This document shows, piece by piece, positions 11,304 to 23,544 of a stretch of 64,000 bases of DNA (position 1 is the stretch's first letter; each line of letters starts with the position of its first letter). The stretch is taken from assembly GCA_963576765.1 (NCBI GenBank), contig OY755214.1, positions 25,926,619 to 25,990,618 of the forward strand. Direction: 5' to 3'. The notes under the pieces were generated by a model. That model was given only the letters and a program-made list of their open reading frames with translations. It was not told where the DNA came from and made no database searches. The stretch comes from Draba incana. Taxonomy: Eukaryota > Streptophyta > Magnoliopsida > Brassicales > Brassicaceae. The position numbers and the translations under genes are program-made.

Positions 11304-11481
11304 TGTAAGGAAAGTGAATTGTATTGTATTGACTTATTTTACAAGAGGACATACAGAGGAAGATTTATACAGAGAGGTGAATACCCTAGACTAAGCTAAT
11401 TGAGGAATGTACTAAAAACAGAGCAATCATATATTTACAATTAATGAGAATCATGAGCATATCATAATCATATCTCTAACA
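11304..11481 (-). repeat. 3' LTR of copia element
   Basis: 178 bp, TG...CA, nearly identical to 15979-16156. Confidence 0.95.
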
Positions 11482-11488
11482 CGCCCCC

Positions 11489-14400
11489 TCAAGATGGAGG
11501 GGCGGGAGCGACTCCAATCTTGTTTCTAAGATCAATGAAGCGAGCACGAGGCAACGATTTTGTGAGAGCATCTGCAAGTTGGTCGCGTGTGTTGACATTT
11601 GAGACGCGGAAGGCCCCAAGTTGAATATGACCACGAACAAAGTGGTAATCAAGAGCAATGTATTTCATCCGTGAGTGAAACACGGGATTGGCACATAGAA
11701 AAGTAGCTCCAATATTATCACAGTAGACCGTCGGTGGTGTGGGAAGGATGATGCCGAGTTCCGTAAGAACATTGCAAATCCATCGAAGTTCGGCTACCGT
11801 GTTAGCTACAGCCCTGTACTCTGCTTCCGTCGAAGATCGCGCCATACCTTGTTGTTTCTTTGCGGACCATGATATTGGTTGGTTGCCAAGGTATATGATA
11901 TACGCATTGGTTGAAACGTAATCGTCGGAGTCACCTGCCCAATCAGCATCCGAGAATGCATGTAATGTAAGACTACGTTTGGAAGAGTAGAAAATACCAT
12001 GAGAAGGTGTTCCAGCTAGGTAGCGAAGTATCCGTTTAGCAGCTTGCCAGTGATCCTCGGTGGGGCGGTGCATGAATTGAGAGGGACGATTGACAGCATA
12101 AGCAATATCAAGGCGAGTAAACGCGAGATATTGGAGACTCCCAACAAGTTTCCGATACATGGTGGGATCGAAGAGAGTAGTTCCCGACGCGAGCGTAAGT
12201 TTCGGAGATGTGGCCATTGGCGTCGTGACAGGCTTCACATTCAATATGTTGTATTTGTAGAGTATATCAAGGATATATTTTTGTTGGCAGAGATGAAGTC
12301 CTTTGGAGGTGCGGTGAGCCTCGAGTCCAAGAAAGTAGTGAATATCCTCGGGATCCTTGATTGAAAAGCGATCAGCCAAAAGTTGGAGAACACGTTGAAT
12401 ACCATGTTTGTTGCTGCCTGTGACAAGAATATCATCGACGTAGACCAAGAGATAAACAAATTGATTACCAGTTTGAAGAACAAACAAGGACGTGTCGGCA
12501 AGAGAATTTTTAAAACCGAGGCTGAGAAGAAAAGCACTAAGCTCCATATACCACGCCCTCGGGGCTTGTTTGAGTCCATACACTGCCTTGTTGAGACGAC
12601 ACACATGGGTCGGATTATCTGTGTCAACAAATCCCAAAGGTTGATCCATGTAGACCTCTTTCGTCAATGTGCCTTGTAAGAATGCATTATTGACATCAAG
12701 TTGCTGAATAGGCCATTCATTGCTTACGGCAATATCAAGAACTAGACGAATTGTGGTGGCTTTGATGATGGGGCTAAACGTATCCGTGTAATCTTGACCG
12801 TATTGTTGATTATAACCCTTGGCAACCAAACGTGCTTTGCAGCGATCATGAATACCGGTGGATAAGAATTTATTTGTGAACACCCATCGGCAACCAACAA
12901 TGTTGAAATGAGGTTGACGAGGAACGATATCATAGGTTTGGTGACGAGCAAAGGCATCAATTTTTGTGGACATAGCTCCTTTCCACTGGCGATCCTTAAG
13001 AGCTTGTGTTACTATATGAGGTTCAAGGGGATATTTAAGTAATAAAGCTATGAAATTATTGTATTTTGGATTCGGTTTGACTATGTCGTTTTTCCGACGA
13101 GTAGTCATTTGGTGAGTGTTTTGTGGTTCAACGATGGGAGGTGGGAATGGATTTGGAGGAGTAGGAGGTGATGATGTTGAAACTGGAGGAGTTGATATGC
13201 CGTGAGTATGAGTCGAGGATTGTGTAGTGTTTGGGCTAGGTAATGGGCTTTGTGAGTGGGTTTCTTTTGAAGAATCAGATGGTAAGGGAGTATTGGGAGT
13301 TTGTGAAGGTGATGGATTGAGAAGGAGCTGGGCCACATATTCTGGCCTATTTATAGATGGAGCAGTGGGCTCAGTGGGGTTAGAAGAGAGAGAGGAGGAG
13401 GAAGAGATAGAGTGTGATACCTGAGTTAATGGAGACGTCGGAGGTGATGGTGTCGGCAGGGAAGAGAATGTCGAGTGAAGGTATGAGCTATGGGATCCCA
13501 ACGGCATAGGCGATACGAGTGGCGGTGATAGATTTGGTGGTGGAGGTAGGGAGGTGATGATACGGGTGACAACCGGAGCTTGTGGGATATGTGTTTGTTT
13601 CGGTGTGGGTGTAGTCGGAGGTAGAGGCGAATCACGAAAGGGGAAAGCTTGCTCATTGAATCGTATATGTCGTGAAACATAGATGTGACCGGTGCTTGGT
13701 TGAAGACACAAGTACACGCTTTGCGTTGGAGAATATCCAAGGAAAACACACGGCATAGATCGATCTTGAAGTTTATGATTGTTGTAGGGCCTGAGCCAAG
13801 GGAAGCAGAGACAGGCGTATACTCGTAATTTTGAGTAATTAGGGGCAGTGCCAAATAGTCGATGAAATGGTGAGGCCATGTCATGTACCGGCGTTGGTAG
13901 TCGATTTATAAGGTAGACAGCGGCGGTAAAGGCGTAGGACCAATAAGACTTTGGCATTCCGGCATGAGTGAGTAATGTGAGGCCGGTTTCAACAACATGG
14001 CAATGTTTTCTTTCAGACACACCATTGTGCTCGGGTGTGTGAGGAGGGGAGGTTAGATGAGTAATACCAGAGGTTGCAAGAAATGACCGTAAGGCAATAA
14101 ACTCACCACCGTTGTCCGAATATAGAGTTCCAATCTTAGCCTGAAATCGATTCTCCACTAGGGCTTTGAAGGCTATAAACGTATCACGAACTTGTGATTT
14201 TAGTTTTAAAGGGTATAGCCACGTGTATCTGGTGTAGTGATCTACAAGCACTAGTTAATACTTGTAATTGTCAATCGAGATAATAGGCGAACTCCAGAGA
14301 TCGGTAAAAATGTATTCTAATGGATGAGTTGAGGTGATAGAGGTTTGATGAAACGGTAGTTTATGAGTTTTATTGATAGCATAATCTGAACATAAGGAAG

Positions 14401-15877
14401 TTACAGATTGGGAACATGGTAAAGTAAATGATGAAAGAACATTTTTGAGAATAAGAAATGATGGATGACCGAGGCGGTGATGCCAATCGATCGTAGATGG
14501 TTTTGGTATTGTGGAGGCAAAAAAGGACTTAAGGGTGTTTGGAGAGGCTGACCACTCGTAAAGCTCATCCTTGGTCTTGCCGTGGATTAATGGGATTCCC
14601 GAGCTCAGATCCTTCACCTGAAAGTGAGCAGGAAAGAATTCCACAGAGACATTATTATTATTGCACAATCGATACACAGAGATAAGGTTTTTCTTGATAT
14701 TTGGAACACATAGAATACTATCAAGTTTAAAATTCTGAGATAAAGAGGGAAGAGAAGAAGAAGCGGTGTGAGTGATGGTGAGTCATGAACCATCACCAAT
14801 GAGCACTGCATCTTGACCATAATATGGTTGTTTATTGTTGAGGCTGTGCAGGTCACTTGTCATGTGGTCCGTTGCACCGCTGTCCATGAGCCATGCATTA
14901 GACAGATTTGGAGATGATAGAGCCTTGTTGGCAGGAGGCTGCAAGGGACGGAAAGGAGACGCAGGAGGAATGTTTTGAGAGCTCGCAAATTGTTCTAATT
15001 GCGTGCACCGTTTTGCGCTATGGCCAAAAACACCACATATTTGGCACCTTCCTTGATAGCCTTTGTTGTTGTTACGCTGTTCAGGGCGTTGATTAGAGGA
15101 TGATGGCTAATGATTGACGGTGGCATTGTTGTTGTTTGTCCAGGTCTGATTCTGGCGTTGATTTGGTTTTCCTTGATAAGAGCGAGAGCGAGAAGCAGTG
15201 GTGTTGGCAGAGATTGGACCATCGGTAGACACGGTTGATGCAAGGGCTAGGATTTTGGCTTCTTTTGTGAGTAACTTCTCATGAACTTCAGTTATAGTGG
15301 GAGGAACATCACGTCCTTCAATTTGTTCCACGAGAGACTTGTAATCTTCAGGCAGACCTTGAAGAATTTTGTTGATTTGATCTTCATGGTCAATAGGTTT
15401 CCCGAGAAGAGCCAGCTGATCGAAGCGAGTCGTAAGGCCTTGTAGATATTTATCAATTGTTTTAGATCCTTTGGAGATCTGTTTCAATTGCATCTTCAGT
15501 TGTTGGACATGTCCTCTACTGGGATTCGCATAAGTCGCAGCGATGGTCTCCCACATCTCCGCAGAAGTCTTGGTTTTGGTGACGATGGTCTGAATTGAAG
15601 GAGAGATGGTGCCAAGAAGTGCACTATAAAGCAACTTATCTTGGTGTCTCCACTTGGTATAGGCCGGATTGGGACCAACAACGTTATTGGTCGTGAATGT
15701 CATTGGTGGCGGCAAGGTTGTTCCGTCAATGTGGCCAGCGAGTTCATACCCGTCAAGTAGGGCGTGAATCTGAATGCTCCAGGTAAGATTATTGGTAGTG
15801 TTGAGTTTGTTGATTTTGGTCATGTTAATATTGAGTAGAGCTGTTGTAGAGCCCACGACTTCTGCATTTTCCGCCAT
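11489..15877 (-). pseudogene. Copia gag-pol polyprotein, broken by three stops
   Basis: One continuous frame of 1462 codons interrupted only by stops at codons 257 (TAG, 15107-15109), 365 (TGA, 14783-14785) and 541 (TAA, 14255-14257). Order: Gag (from MAENAEVV); CCHC zinc knuckle CQICGVFGHSAKRC just after the first stop; aspartic protease DSGATDH near codon 332; integrase with HHRLGH near 466 and the D,D,E core (SDNGGEF); reverse transcriptase with YVDD at 1146-1149; RNase H from DADWAGDS near 1310. Protease-integrase-RT-RNase H order defines copia, and the motifs resemble the Arabidopsis RE1 group. The breaks are single-base nonsense changes with no frameshifts. From codon 543 to the end an intact 920-residue frame remains. 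Confidence 0.93.
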
Positions 15878-15966
15878 TGAAGAGATGATAGATTGAGCAA
15901 AGTAGAGAAAGAAACAGAGGAGGAAGAAGACGGCGGCGAAAAAAAAATTTTAGGGTATCACTTTGT

Positions 15967-15978
15967 GCTCTGATACCA
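15967..15978 (-). other. Primer-binding site (initiator Met-tRNA)
   Basis: TGGTATCAGAGC on the minus strand directly after the 5' LTR, the canonical plant retrotransposon PBS. Confidence 0.93.
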
Positions 15979-16156
15979 TGTAAGGAAAGTGAATTGTATT
16001 GTATTGACTTATTTTACAAGAGGACATACAGAGGAAGATTTATACAGAGAGGTGAATACCCTAGACTAAGCTAATTGAGGAATGTACTAAAAACAGAGCA
16101 ATCATATATTTACAATAAATGAGAATCATGAGCATATCATAATCATATTTCTAACA
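15979..16156 (-). repeat. 5' LTR of copia element
   Basis: 178 bp, TG...CA; the 5' LTR because the PBS adjoins it at 15967-15978 and gag starts at 15877. Confidence 0.95.
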
Positions 16157-16353
16157 CGGTGATGGCACATGGAGTAAGATTTAAGCAGAAAGGAAACATC
16201 AATTAGATCTTACCTAAGATTACATTTTTCACTTGCATCAGTAGAGTCTACGTCGTTTAATTAGAACCATAAAAAAGCTGAATCATTGAAGAGCATTAAG
16301 TGTAGCACACATGTGATTGGAATTGTTTTTAGTATGTTAACCGATTTAGAAAT

Positions 16354-17934
16354 AGGTTATAGCCTGACAAAATATATAATATACTGATAGTAAAGGTAAT
16401 CCACGGGGTAAAATGACGATTACTCGGTTAATAACAATGTTAGCCGGACATATTAGAAATTAGTTGGTTGATTCTAAATTTAGATGAATGATTCAAGTAC
16501 AGTCGATCAACCTATAAACTTCTTATTTATGTATGCACAAACTTATGTAGACTTTTAATGTTGGAATTTGATGAGCTTTGCTCAAATAAAAGAAGGATTC
16601 AATCTTTGGAAGTGATTGAATCATAGAAATGCTCAAATGAGCTTCAAGAGATTACGAATGAGATTAACGTAGAAATGATGATAAAATGGGTTCAATCCGA
16701 ATGGATATCACCCTAAACACATTAATCTCTTATAAACTACATTGATAAACTATTTTAGAGAGTGTTTGATGAAGAACACTAAGAGAGAAAAGAAAGAGAA
16801 CTTAGAGTTTTATTTCTCTTAAGTTTATATTTCTTGGTGTTAATTACAATGAATGGAACAACATATTTATAGCAAAGTGTGTGTGTTGCCGTGTGTATCA
16901 GCTCACAAGGGGAAAGGAATAGGCTCCAAAGTAGTCTAGAATAATCATCCTTGAATCCCTCCTTAATACACTCCTTGCTTTTCTCCTTAAAGTATGGATG
17001 TTCTTCTTTGCTTGTCTTTCTCCTTTGATTAGATCATGACCACCTTGTGTGTCCTGCAACTGATCCGCGCCTCGTCCCGCGTCTCGTTGATACTCGTACC
17101 GCGGGTCGAGTCTTCTTTGGTAACTTGATTTCACTTCGGTAACTTTTATTTACCGTCGGTCATTACTTAAGGAATGTTGAAAGTGGAGTGTGAACTTGGA
17201 GATACAAGATGATGGTGGCCTCATTAAAACCTTAGTAGGGAAAACCTTTTGGGATAAAACCTCTATTTAAGGAGAAAGAGTGCCGAACACATTATTATCA
17301 AGGGGACTTGAATCAAGGGCTCGACTGATTGTGGATCCTTTGCCATTGTTCGGCTTTGGTCCATCTTCTTCGGGCTTCACCTCGGCTCCTCTTCGGTTTT
17401 CCTCGGTCTTGCTCCGTTTCTTTTAAACCCCGACCTCGGCTTGATAGCCTCGGTCTTGATAGATTCTTCTTGGTGGCCTCCACTCTAATATTTAAGATAG
17501 CTCCTTCTAATGTTAGCGATTAAGAAAAACATTAGTCTGATAAAACATAACATATCCAAATAATTAAGGTAATTCTCGCTGTAAAATATGACTTATTCGG
17601 TTAATAACAATGTTAGATGGGACATTTTTGACATTATATGGTTCATTCCAAATTTAGATGATTCTTTAAATTCAGTCGATCAACTGGCAATACTCTTTCT
17701 TATTTATGTGTGACCCACATAGGTCAAATTTTTATATGGCACCTTGATAATATTTGGATAATACATATAATAGCATGTAAAAAGGTCACTTACTCAGTAA
17801 ATACCAATTTTAGTCGGATCCATTTGAGTTTAAACATTTTAAAAGATTCGTTGCAGAATACATCAAATCTAAATCTTGGTTCAAACTTTGAGATTCGGCT
17901 AAACCTAAGAACACCTATTTGCATATGATGATTT
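16354..17934. repeat. Three diverged ~200-bp repeat units, split by an insertion
   Basis: Units start at about 16354, 17533 and 17735. Shared phrases include CGGTTAATAACAATGTTAG, AAATTTAGATGA and CAGTCGATCAAC followed by CTTATTTATGT. The LTR-like block 16559-17531 sits between units 1 and 2. The third unit is the most diverged. Confidence 0.55.
16559..17531 (-). mobile_element. LTR-like insertion, probable solo LTR
   Basis: The block starts TGTTGGAATT and ends AAAAACA. It lies at the junction of two repeat units, so it looks inserted. On the minus strand a TATA-like GCTATAAATATG sits inside it, as in an LTR promoter. The 5-bp flanks (TTTAA and TTAGT) do not match, so the boundaries are tentative. 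No coding domain is present. Confidence 0.45.
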
Positions 17935-17978
17935 TCGATGGTGTTCTCTCTGTCTCGTCGACAGTGGTGGCGACGGCG

Positions 17979-19758
17979 GTAAAAAAATGTTGTATTACAT
18001 CGCTTATTTTATTCATTTACATTAGTTATAACTGATGCAAGCAAATTTTACATCACTTATTTAAGTGATTCTGAAATGAATGATGTAAATAATTTGTATC
18101 AGTTTAAACATAATCAATGTCAATTTATATCAGTTGCAAAAAGTGATATTAAACTTTACATCAGTTAATATAAATAATATTAGTATTTGTTGCGGTTAGA
18201 ACAAATGATGCTAAATACTTGTATCATGATATTTCAATTGATGTTATGAATATATATTAACTATAATTAATTTTAATGTCTGTTAATAATAGATTTTTCT
18301 GGAAAAAACAAAACAATAAGATTAACAAGCTTCAATTGGAATGTAACTATCATTTCTAAATAAATCAAATCAAGAGTCAAAAATGTTTTAATTATGGACT
18401 ATGAGATTATTATCAGTTGAAGAATTTATTTGCCCACAAACAAAAAGTCGGACATGTATGAGATTATTTATAGGAAACAAATTCTCTTCAATCCTTAGGG
18501 GGTGTATTGAATCTTGCATTTAAAGACATTTGAGTTAATGAGATTTTAGGTTATTTTAATGATTTTGTGTGATTCTATGAGATTTATAATAAAATTCTCT
18601 GCAATCCCACATAAACCCATGAAATTTGAGTCTTTGTATTTTTAACAAGGAAATTCCCTGAAAATCTCCTGGAATCATTAAAATCAAATATTTAGTATAA
18701 TTTCAATAACAGTGGATTTTAAAGTACTTTTTAAAATCACTAGTTCAATAACAGTGGATTTTAATATGTTTTTTAAAATCCATGGTTCAATAACATAAGA
18801 TTTTACAAATTAAAAAAATCACTCCTTGACTGATGTAAATAAACAAGGAATAATAATTAAAATTTTACTTACATCAGTTTTTTATTGACATAAATTGTGT
18901 ATCATTTTTGTAACGATGCTAACACAAATTACTAAATACATCAATTTTTTTTTTGTCGTCTAATACATCAATTATTTAAGTGATCAATTTTGTTAAAATG
19001 ATTTAAATTAGTAGAATTTGTATCAGTTTTATTGAATTGATGTTAAACTAGTAAATAACATCGGTTATCATAATTGATGTTAGGCAATAAATTTTAAGGA
19101 AATTAGCATGTATATTATGTTTTGTATTTATAATTAAACACCTAACATCTAATAAATCATAATATAATATCTAACAATTTGCCTACATAAAATTCTGATT
19201 ATACCCATAAATTAGCATGTATATTTATATAGTTGAATTTCACTGAATATTGTTCATTTACATATTATAGTGAACTATCATTTACATATATAATTAATAT
19301 AGTGAACTATGTAAGTTTGCATAGTTAATTATAACTACTCATTGTGCCGTTGTCTCTTTACTCGCCAATGAATTACTGTTTGTATAAGTATAGTGAACAT
19401 TTACAGTAAATTGACATGTATATTTAGTAAGCTATAATTGGATATTGTCAAATTTTATACATTGTAGTGAACTATACTTTATTATAGTGAACTTTCTTTT
19501 AAATGTATGTTTGATATAGTGAACTATGTAAATTTGTATAGTTGACTATAACTACTTATTGAGCATTTGTAATTAAGAGCATTTTTGTCCACTTGGGTCA
19601 ACAATTTGCTACTTACCTAATTACATGTCTAAAACATAATATTTTCATAATTAACCCCAAATTTTATACCATTTATAAATAAGTAATTTAAAATAATATC
19701 ATTTAATTAATTATGTGATACAATTTAATTGATGTAATAGACTCATTTTTTTGTAGTG
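17979..19758. mobile_element. Non-autonomous CACTA element, left end decayed
   Basis: The right end reads inward CACTACAAAAAAATGAGTCT; the left end retains AAAAAAATG.TGTATTACATC but has lost CACTAC. The interior is full of short subterminal motifs (ATTGATGTTA, TTTGTATCAG, ACATCA), as in En/Spm-type elements and in the copy at 20914-23131. No transposase is visible. Confidence 0.65.
18498..18826. mobile_element. MITE nested in CACTA element
   Basis: It begins GGGGGTGTATTGAAT after a TTA and contains 2.5 copies of a ~43-bp phrase (TTCAATAACAGTGGATTTTA). The GGGGTGTATTG terminus is typical of a Brassicaceae MITE group. The right end is imperfect (TCACTCC), so the class is uncertain. Confidence 0.4.
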
Positions 19759-20160
19759 TCACCACCACACTTCTTCCTCTGATCATGGCGAAGAGTAAGA
19801 TTCTTAGATCTAGAGACTTGGATCTTCTCGTCGATCATAGTCGTTGTCGAAACTAGATCTGAGATCTAAGATTTGGATACTCTCATTGGTCAAAGTTGTC
19901 GTCGTCGCTAGGAAAATAGTTTAGATTTGATACTCTCGATTCGAGTTCGAGAGAAAAAGAAAAATGTGTTTGAGAAAGAGAGAAAGAGGAAAAGAAAAAA
20001 AGAGAAAGGCATGTGAAAGAGAAAATGAGAATATAATTTTCTGACACAAATATAATACATATTTTTCAAAAAAATTTAAATGAAGGTATGAGTAATTTTG
20101 GTTTATGAAAAGTGTATTTCAAGTTACTTTTCTAATTATTAACTTATCCTTGTATATGCA
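19759..20160. other. Purine-rich spacer, no gene seen
   Basis: GAGAAAGAG-rich low-complexity sequence, similar in character to the MULE interior near 8300-8430. No coding frame. Confidence 0.4.
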
Positions 20161-20164
20161 GTGA

Positions 20165-20450
20165 AATTTCTCTTCTAAAATAGAGTAAAAATAATATTTC
20201 TCAATTTTCTCTTCTGTGTATTCCTCTATTTTTAAAAAATGACATTTCTTCTTTTATTTTAAAGTAAAACATAACATTTCTCCAAAATCTTTTTCAAGCT
20301 ACCTCTATTTCTAACTCTAAAATATAAAATATTATTTTTTACTTTATATTTAGGAGAAAATAGAAAAATGTTATGTTTTATTCTATATAGAAGAAGACAT
20401 AGAATTCACATTGAAGAGAAATCAGAAAAATATTATTTTTTATTTTATTT
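20165..20450. mobile_element. AT-rich MITE-like inverted sequence
   Basis: Phrases such as CTCTTCTAAAATAGAGTAAAA at the left and their inverted counterparts near the right (GAGAAAATAGAAAAATGTTATG...) suggest a fold-back MITE. No target duplication was identified. Confidence 0.35.
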
Positions 20451-21060
20451 TTGGAGTAGACTATAGGGATATATATTGAAAATGGTTTTAGGCCTTATCA
20501 ATTTCCCAATGTGTTTATTCACCACAGATGATAGTGACATTCTAAATGGAGCATTGGATATCAAACAGACGGCCTCCATGGAGCCAATACTTGAACCAAA
20601 CGATATATTTATCTGTTCATGTTTTTTTCTGCTCGAACAAATGTATGAGCTCGATCTATCATATAAAATACCTTATCACTGATTAGGCACATTGCACCAA
20701 AGATAGTAGAATAAGCTCTGAGCACTGAGCAACACATGTAATTTGTTATGTTTTGTTTTCTTCTCTATGATTGAATTTAAAGACGTCACAAAATATAAAT
20801 GGAAATATAACGCAACTTTGATTCAATTACAACGTGTAAAAATCTTGAATAAGTCATGATTGGTAATAAGTTATGTTAGTAGTGAAAACTGACATAAGAT
20901 TATCATGAAATTACACTACAAAAAAAATAGTTAGTATCACTTAAATGGTATCATAAAACAGAGTGATACTGTTTTAAATTACTTATTTATAAATGAAACA
21001 AATATATGTAATTTAGTATCAATTATATTAGTTGATGTTGATAATAACTATGTTGACATA

Positions 21061-22359
21061 TGATATATTAGGATTTTAGCCTATTTTGTTTATTGTTTTC
21101 TATTGTTTTTCGAGTTTTTCTAGTTTCTTTTGTGTCTTTTCAGGTTCTAGGAGGCTCTCGAGCATGGATTGAAGTTATTGGAGCTCATTGGAGCAAACGA
21201 GGCAGAATTGGAGCAAAAGGGCGATTTTCCCAAACCGAGCACCTGCTCGGTTTGCTCGACCGCCTGCTCGCCCCACCCGCTCGCTAGAGACTTGAAGAAT
21301 TCTCCTCTCTGGAATCCAGACCGGTCGGTCCCGTCCCGAAGACTTGAAGACCGGTCCCGTCCCGAAGACCAGACCGACCGGTCCGGAACCAGACCGACCG
21401 GTCGGTCACCCAGAACCAAGTTACCCTAATTTTTATTATAAATAAGAGGTAGCCACCTCCTAAAACAGGATCGAATCTTTAGTCCATTTTTCATTCTGTT
21501 TTCACGTTTTCCCGAGACTAGACTCATTTGTTCCAAGTTTTTAAGATTCTTCAAGTGTTCTTCATTTCTTTGGATTTGCTTGTAAGATTTGGAGGATCAT
21601 CCCACATTTCTATTGAGAAGAATTCTAAACCCTAATCCTTTTTCATATCATCATCATCATGAATTCTCTCTATTGTTTTGTTGCGTTTGATCTCTCCATG
21701 GCCGAGTAGTTCATTAGCTAGATCAGGGGCTTTCAATGGTGATTTAGGATTGATTAGTGACTGAGCCAAATAGGATAGATTATCATATGTCTTCATCAAT
21801 CGGAAATCGTAATGCTTAGGCTAATTTGATCACCTACTCTATGAATTGAAGTTAAACTTATTCACGACAGTGCTCTAGGTTGCTAGATAAGCCATTGGTG
21901 AGCAATTGGTGTGTAACCAACGACAGTTGATTGTTACCATTAATTGTGAACAAATTGAACCCATTCGATAATGCTTGTCAACATCTCTGAATTCAAACGA
22001 CAGTTTAGGCATTAAGGTTGTTAGACAAAGATATTGATGCATCACGACAGTGAGGCAATATTACTTTTATGTTTGAGTTCTAGACCGTACTTTGAATCAT
22101 GAATAGTTGCTCAATCCTTAGTCCGAAATCACCGGCGAATGACCTTGATCTAGTGCTTTTCTTTATTGAATTTACATCGTTTAATTTGCTGTTTCGTTTT
22201 CTTTGTTTCATTACAACCAATCCCCATTTTATCTTAGCTTTAATTTAAAATCCATAATTTCATAGTGTAACCTTGGTCTCTGTGGATTCGATACCTATTA
22301 TACTACTGCAATTGTTTGTGCACTTGCGGATTTATTTTGGGTTAAAACTTTACACATCA
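21061..22359. mobile_element. Solo LTR nested in CACTA element
   Basis: About 1.3 kb starting TGATATATTAGG and ending TTTACACATCA, flanked by ACATA and ACATC (4 of 5 match). It interrupts the CACTA subterminal repeats. A TATA-like TTATTATAAATAAGAGG (about 21435) and the general style resemble LTRs of large gypsy (Athila-like) elements. A GC-rich patch with repeated ACCGGTC words lies at about 21319-21409. No coding domain is attached. Confidence 0.55.
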
Positions 22360-22639
22360 ACATCAATTTAATAAAATTATTAAATTGATACAACATATAT
22401 TAGTTAGTATCACTTAAACAAAACTGATACCAAAATTATAAATTTACATCAATTAAATTATTGATTCATTTACTAATTTGCATTAACATCATTTAAAAAT
22501 GATACCGATTTTACATCACTCAAAAAATGATACTAATACATTTTTAATTATAATTGTTTATTTATTTTGTATCAGTTAAATTAAATTGATGTTATTTGAT
22601 ATTAATTATTGATGCAAGTTGAGAAAGTCAAATTGTCCC

Positions 22640-22700
22640 ACATCGGTAGTTGTGGAATAGTTGAAGAGAAAATTTCTTTACAAATAAGATCATAGATATG
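22640..22700 (+). promoter_or_regulatory. snRNA-promoter-like USE motif
   Basis: GTCCCACATCGG matches the plant snRNA upstream sequence element RTCCCACATCG, with a weak TTTACAAATAA about 30 bp downstream. No snRNA body was recognised after it, so it may be a decayed promoter or chance. Confidence 0.3.
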
Positions 22701-23134
22701 CCAATTATTATGATTATGAATAACTTAAATCAAGAAGTGTAAAATTAAGATTTTATAGAATCTTAAGTTGATTTTAAATAAAAACGTTTTTGTTATGTAA
22801 AATAACAACAAATATTTTTTAATTTTTTAAATGGACGTAATTAACTGATAAATAATAGAAAAAATTAACATCAATTTTAGTAACCGAAACAAATATTTAA
22901 CATCATTTATAAAAATTGATGTAAAATTTAATTTTGTTTTTAATAAGTTATATAAATTAACATCAATTGTCATAAATGATAAAAATATTTGTGTCGATCT
23001 TTTTTATCGATACAAAATATTAGAGTCACCACCATCAGAGCCACTGGATGAAATGATTTAATTTCACTTGCGTCAATCAAAAATAATGTAAACTATTAAA
23101 ATAAATGATACTAACCACTTTTTTTGTAGTGTTA

Positions 23135-23544
23135 ACACAAGATTATCATGAAATTAACACAACAAAGACTATTCGAATCTTGACATTTTAGCTTACTAAG
23201 AAAACGATCTCATCAGTTTATAACTCATTTCTTTGTTATTAAAGCGTTGGTTCTGTAATATTTTTGAAATGAGTTTTTTTTTTATTGGAGAAAATCTTGT
23301 TTGGGTTGTTTACATATCTAATCGAAATATTACGTTTTGATGTTTCGAAAAATAGTTAAACGACATTTTTATCATTAAACTAATGTACAACAAACAAAGG
23401 CAAATGGATTTGCGTTTACAAATAACTTTTAATAAAAATATATTAAAATGTGGTTACACTTAAAAGTAAACACACTATTTTAGCATGTATACATAAACCC
23501 GACACACACAAATAAAACAAATAATCTAATAACCCACAAACATT
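23135..23544. other. AT-rich 3' flank of GGPPS gene, no gene seen
   Basis: Nothing recognisable beyond AT-rich sequence. It must include the 3' UTR of the minus-strand GGPPS gene. Confidence 0.5.

Larger units (their letters stand above)
11304..16156 (-). mobile_element. Complete Ty1/copia LTR retrotransposon
   Basis: A 4853-bp element bounded by a 5-bp target duplication CGGTG (11299-11303, 16157-16161) with two 178-bp LTRs starting TG and ending CA. It is transcribed on the minus strand. The primer-binding site next to the 5' LTR is TGGTATCAGAGC (complementary to initiator Met-tRNA), and a purine tract (CTTGAGGGGGCG) abuts the 3' LTR. The LTRs differ at only two sites (about 1.1%), so insertion was recent, of the order of a million years or less with usual plant rates. 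The polyprotein has three in-frame stops, so this copy is not autonomous. Confidence 0.96.
20914..23131. mobile_element. Non-autonomous CACTA element with TTA target duplication
   Basis: 2218 bp, with inverted ends CACTACAAAAAAAATAGTTA (left) and CACTACAAAAAAAGTGGTTA (right, read inward), flanked by 3-bp TTA (20911-20913, 23132-23134). CACTAC ends with a 3-bp duplication identify the CACTA/En-Spm superfamily. There is no transposase; the interior is a solo-LTR insertion plus many TTGATGTTA/TTGTATCA subterminal repeats. The word AAGATTATCATGAAATTA lies on both sides of the element and was probably a pre-existing short tandem repeat. Confidence 0.87.

Noticed and set aside
21147..21429. Open frames on both strands around the ACCGGTC cluster
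   Set aside because: They arise from GC-rich repeats within a solo LTR and show no domain.
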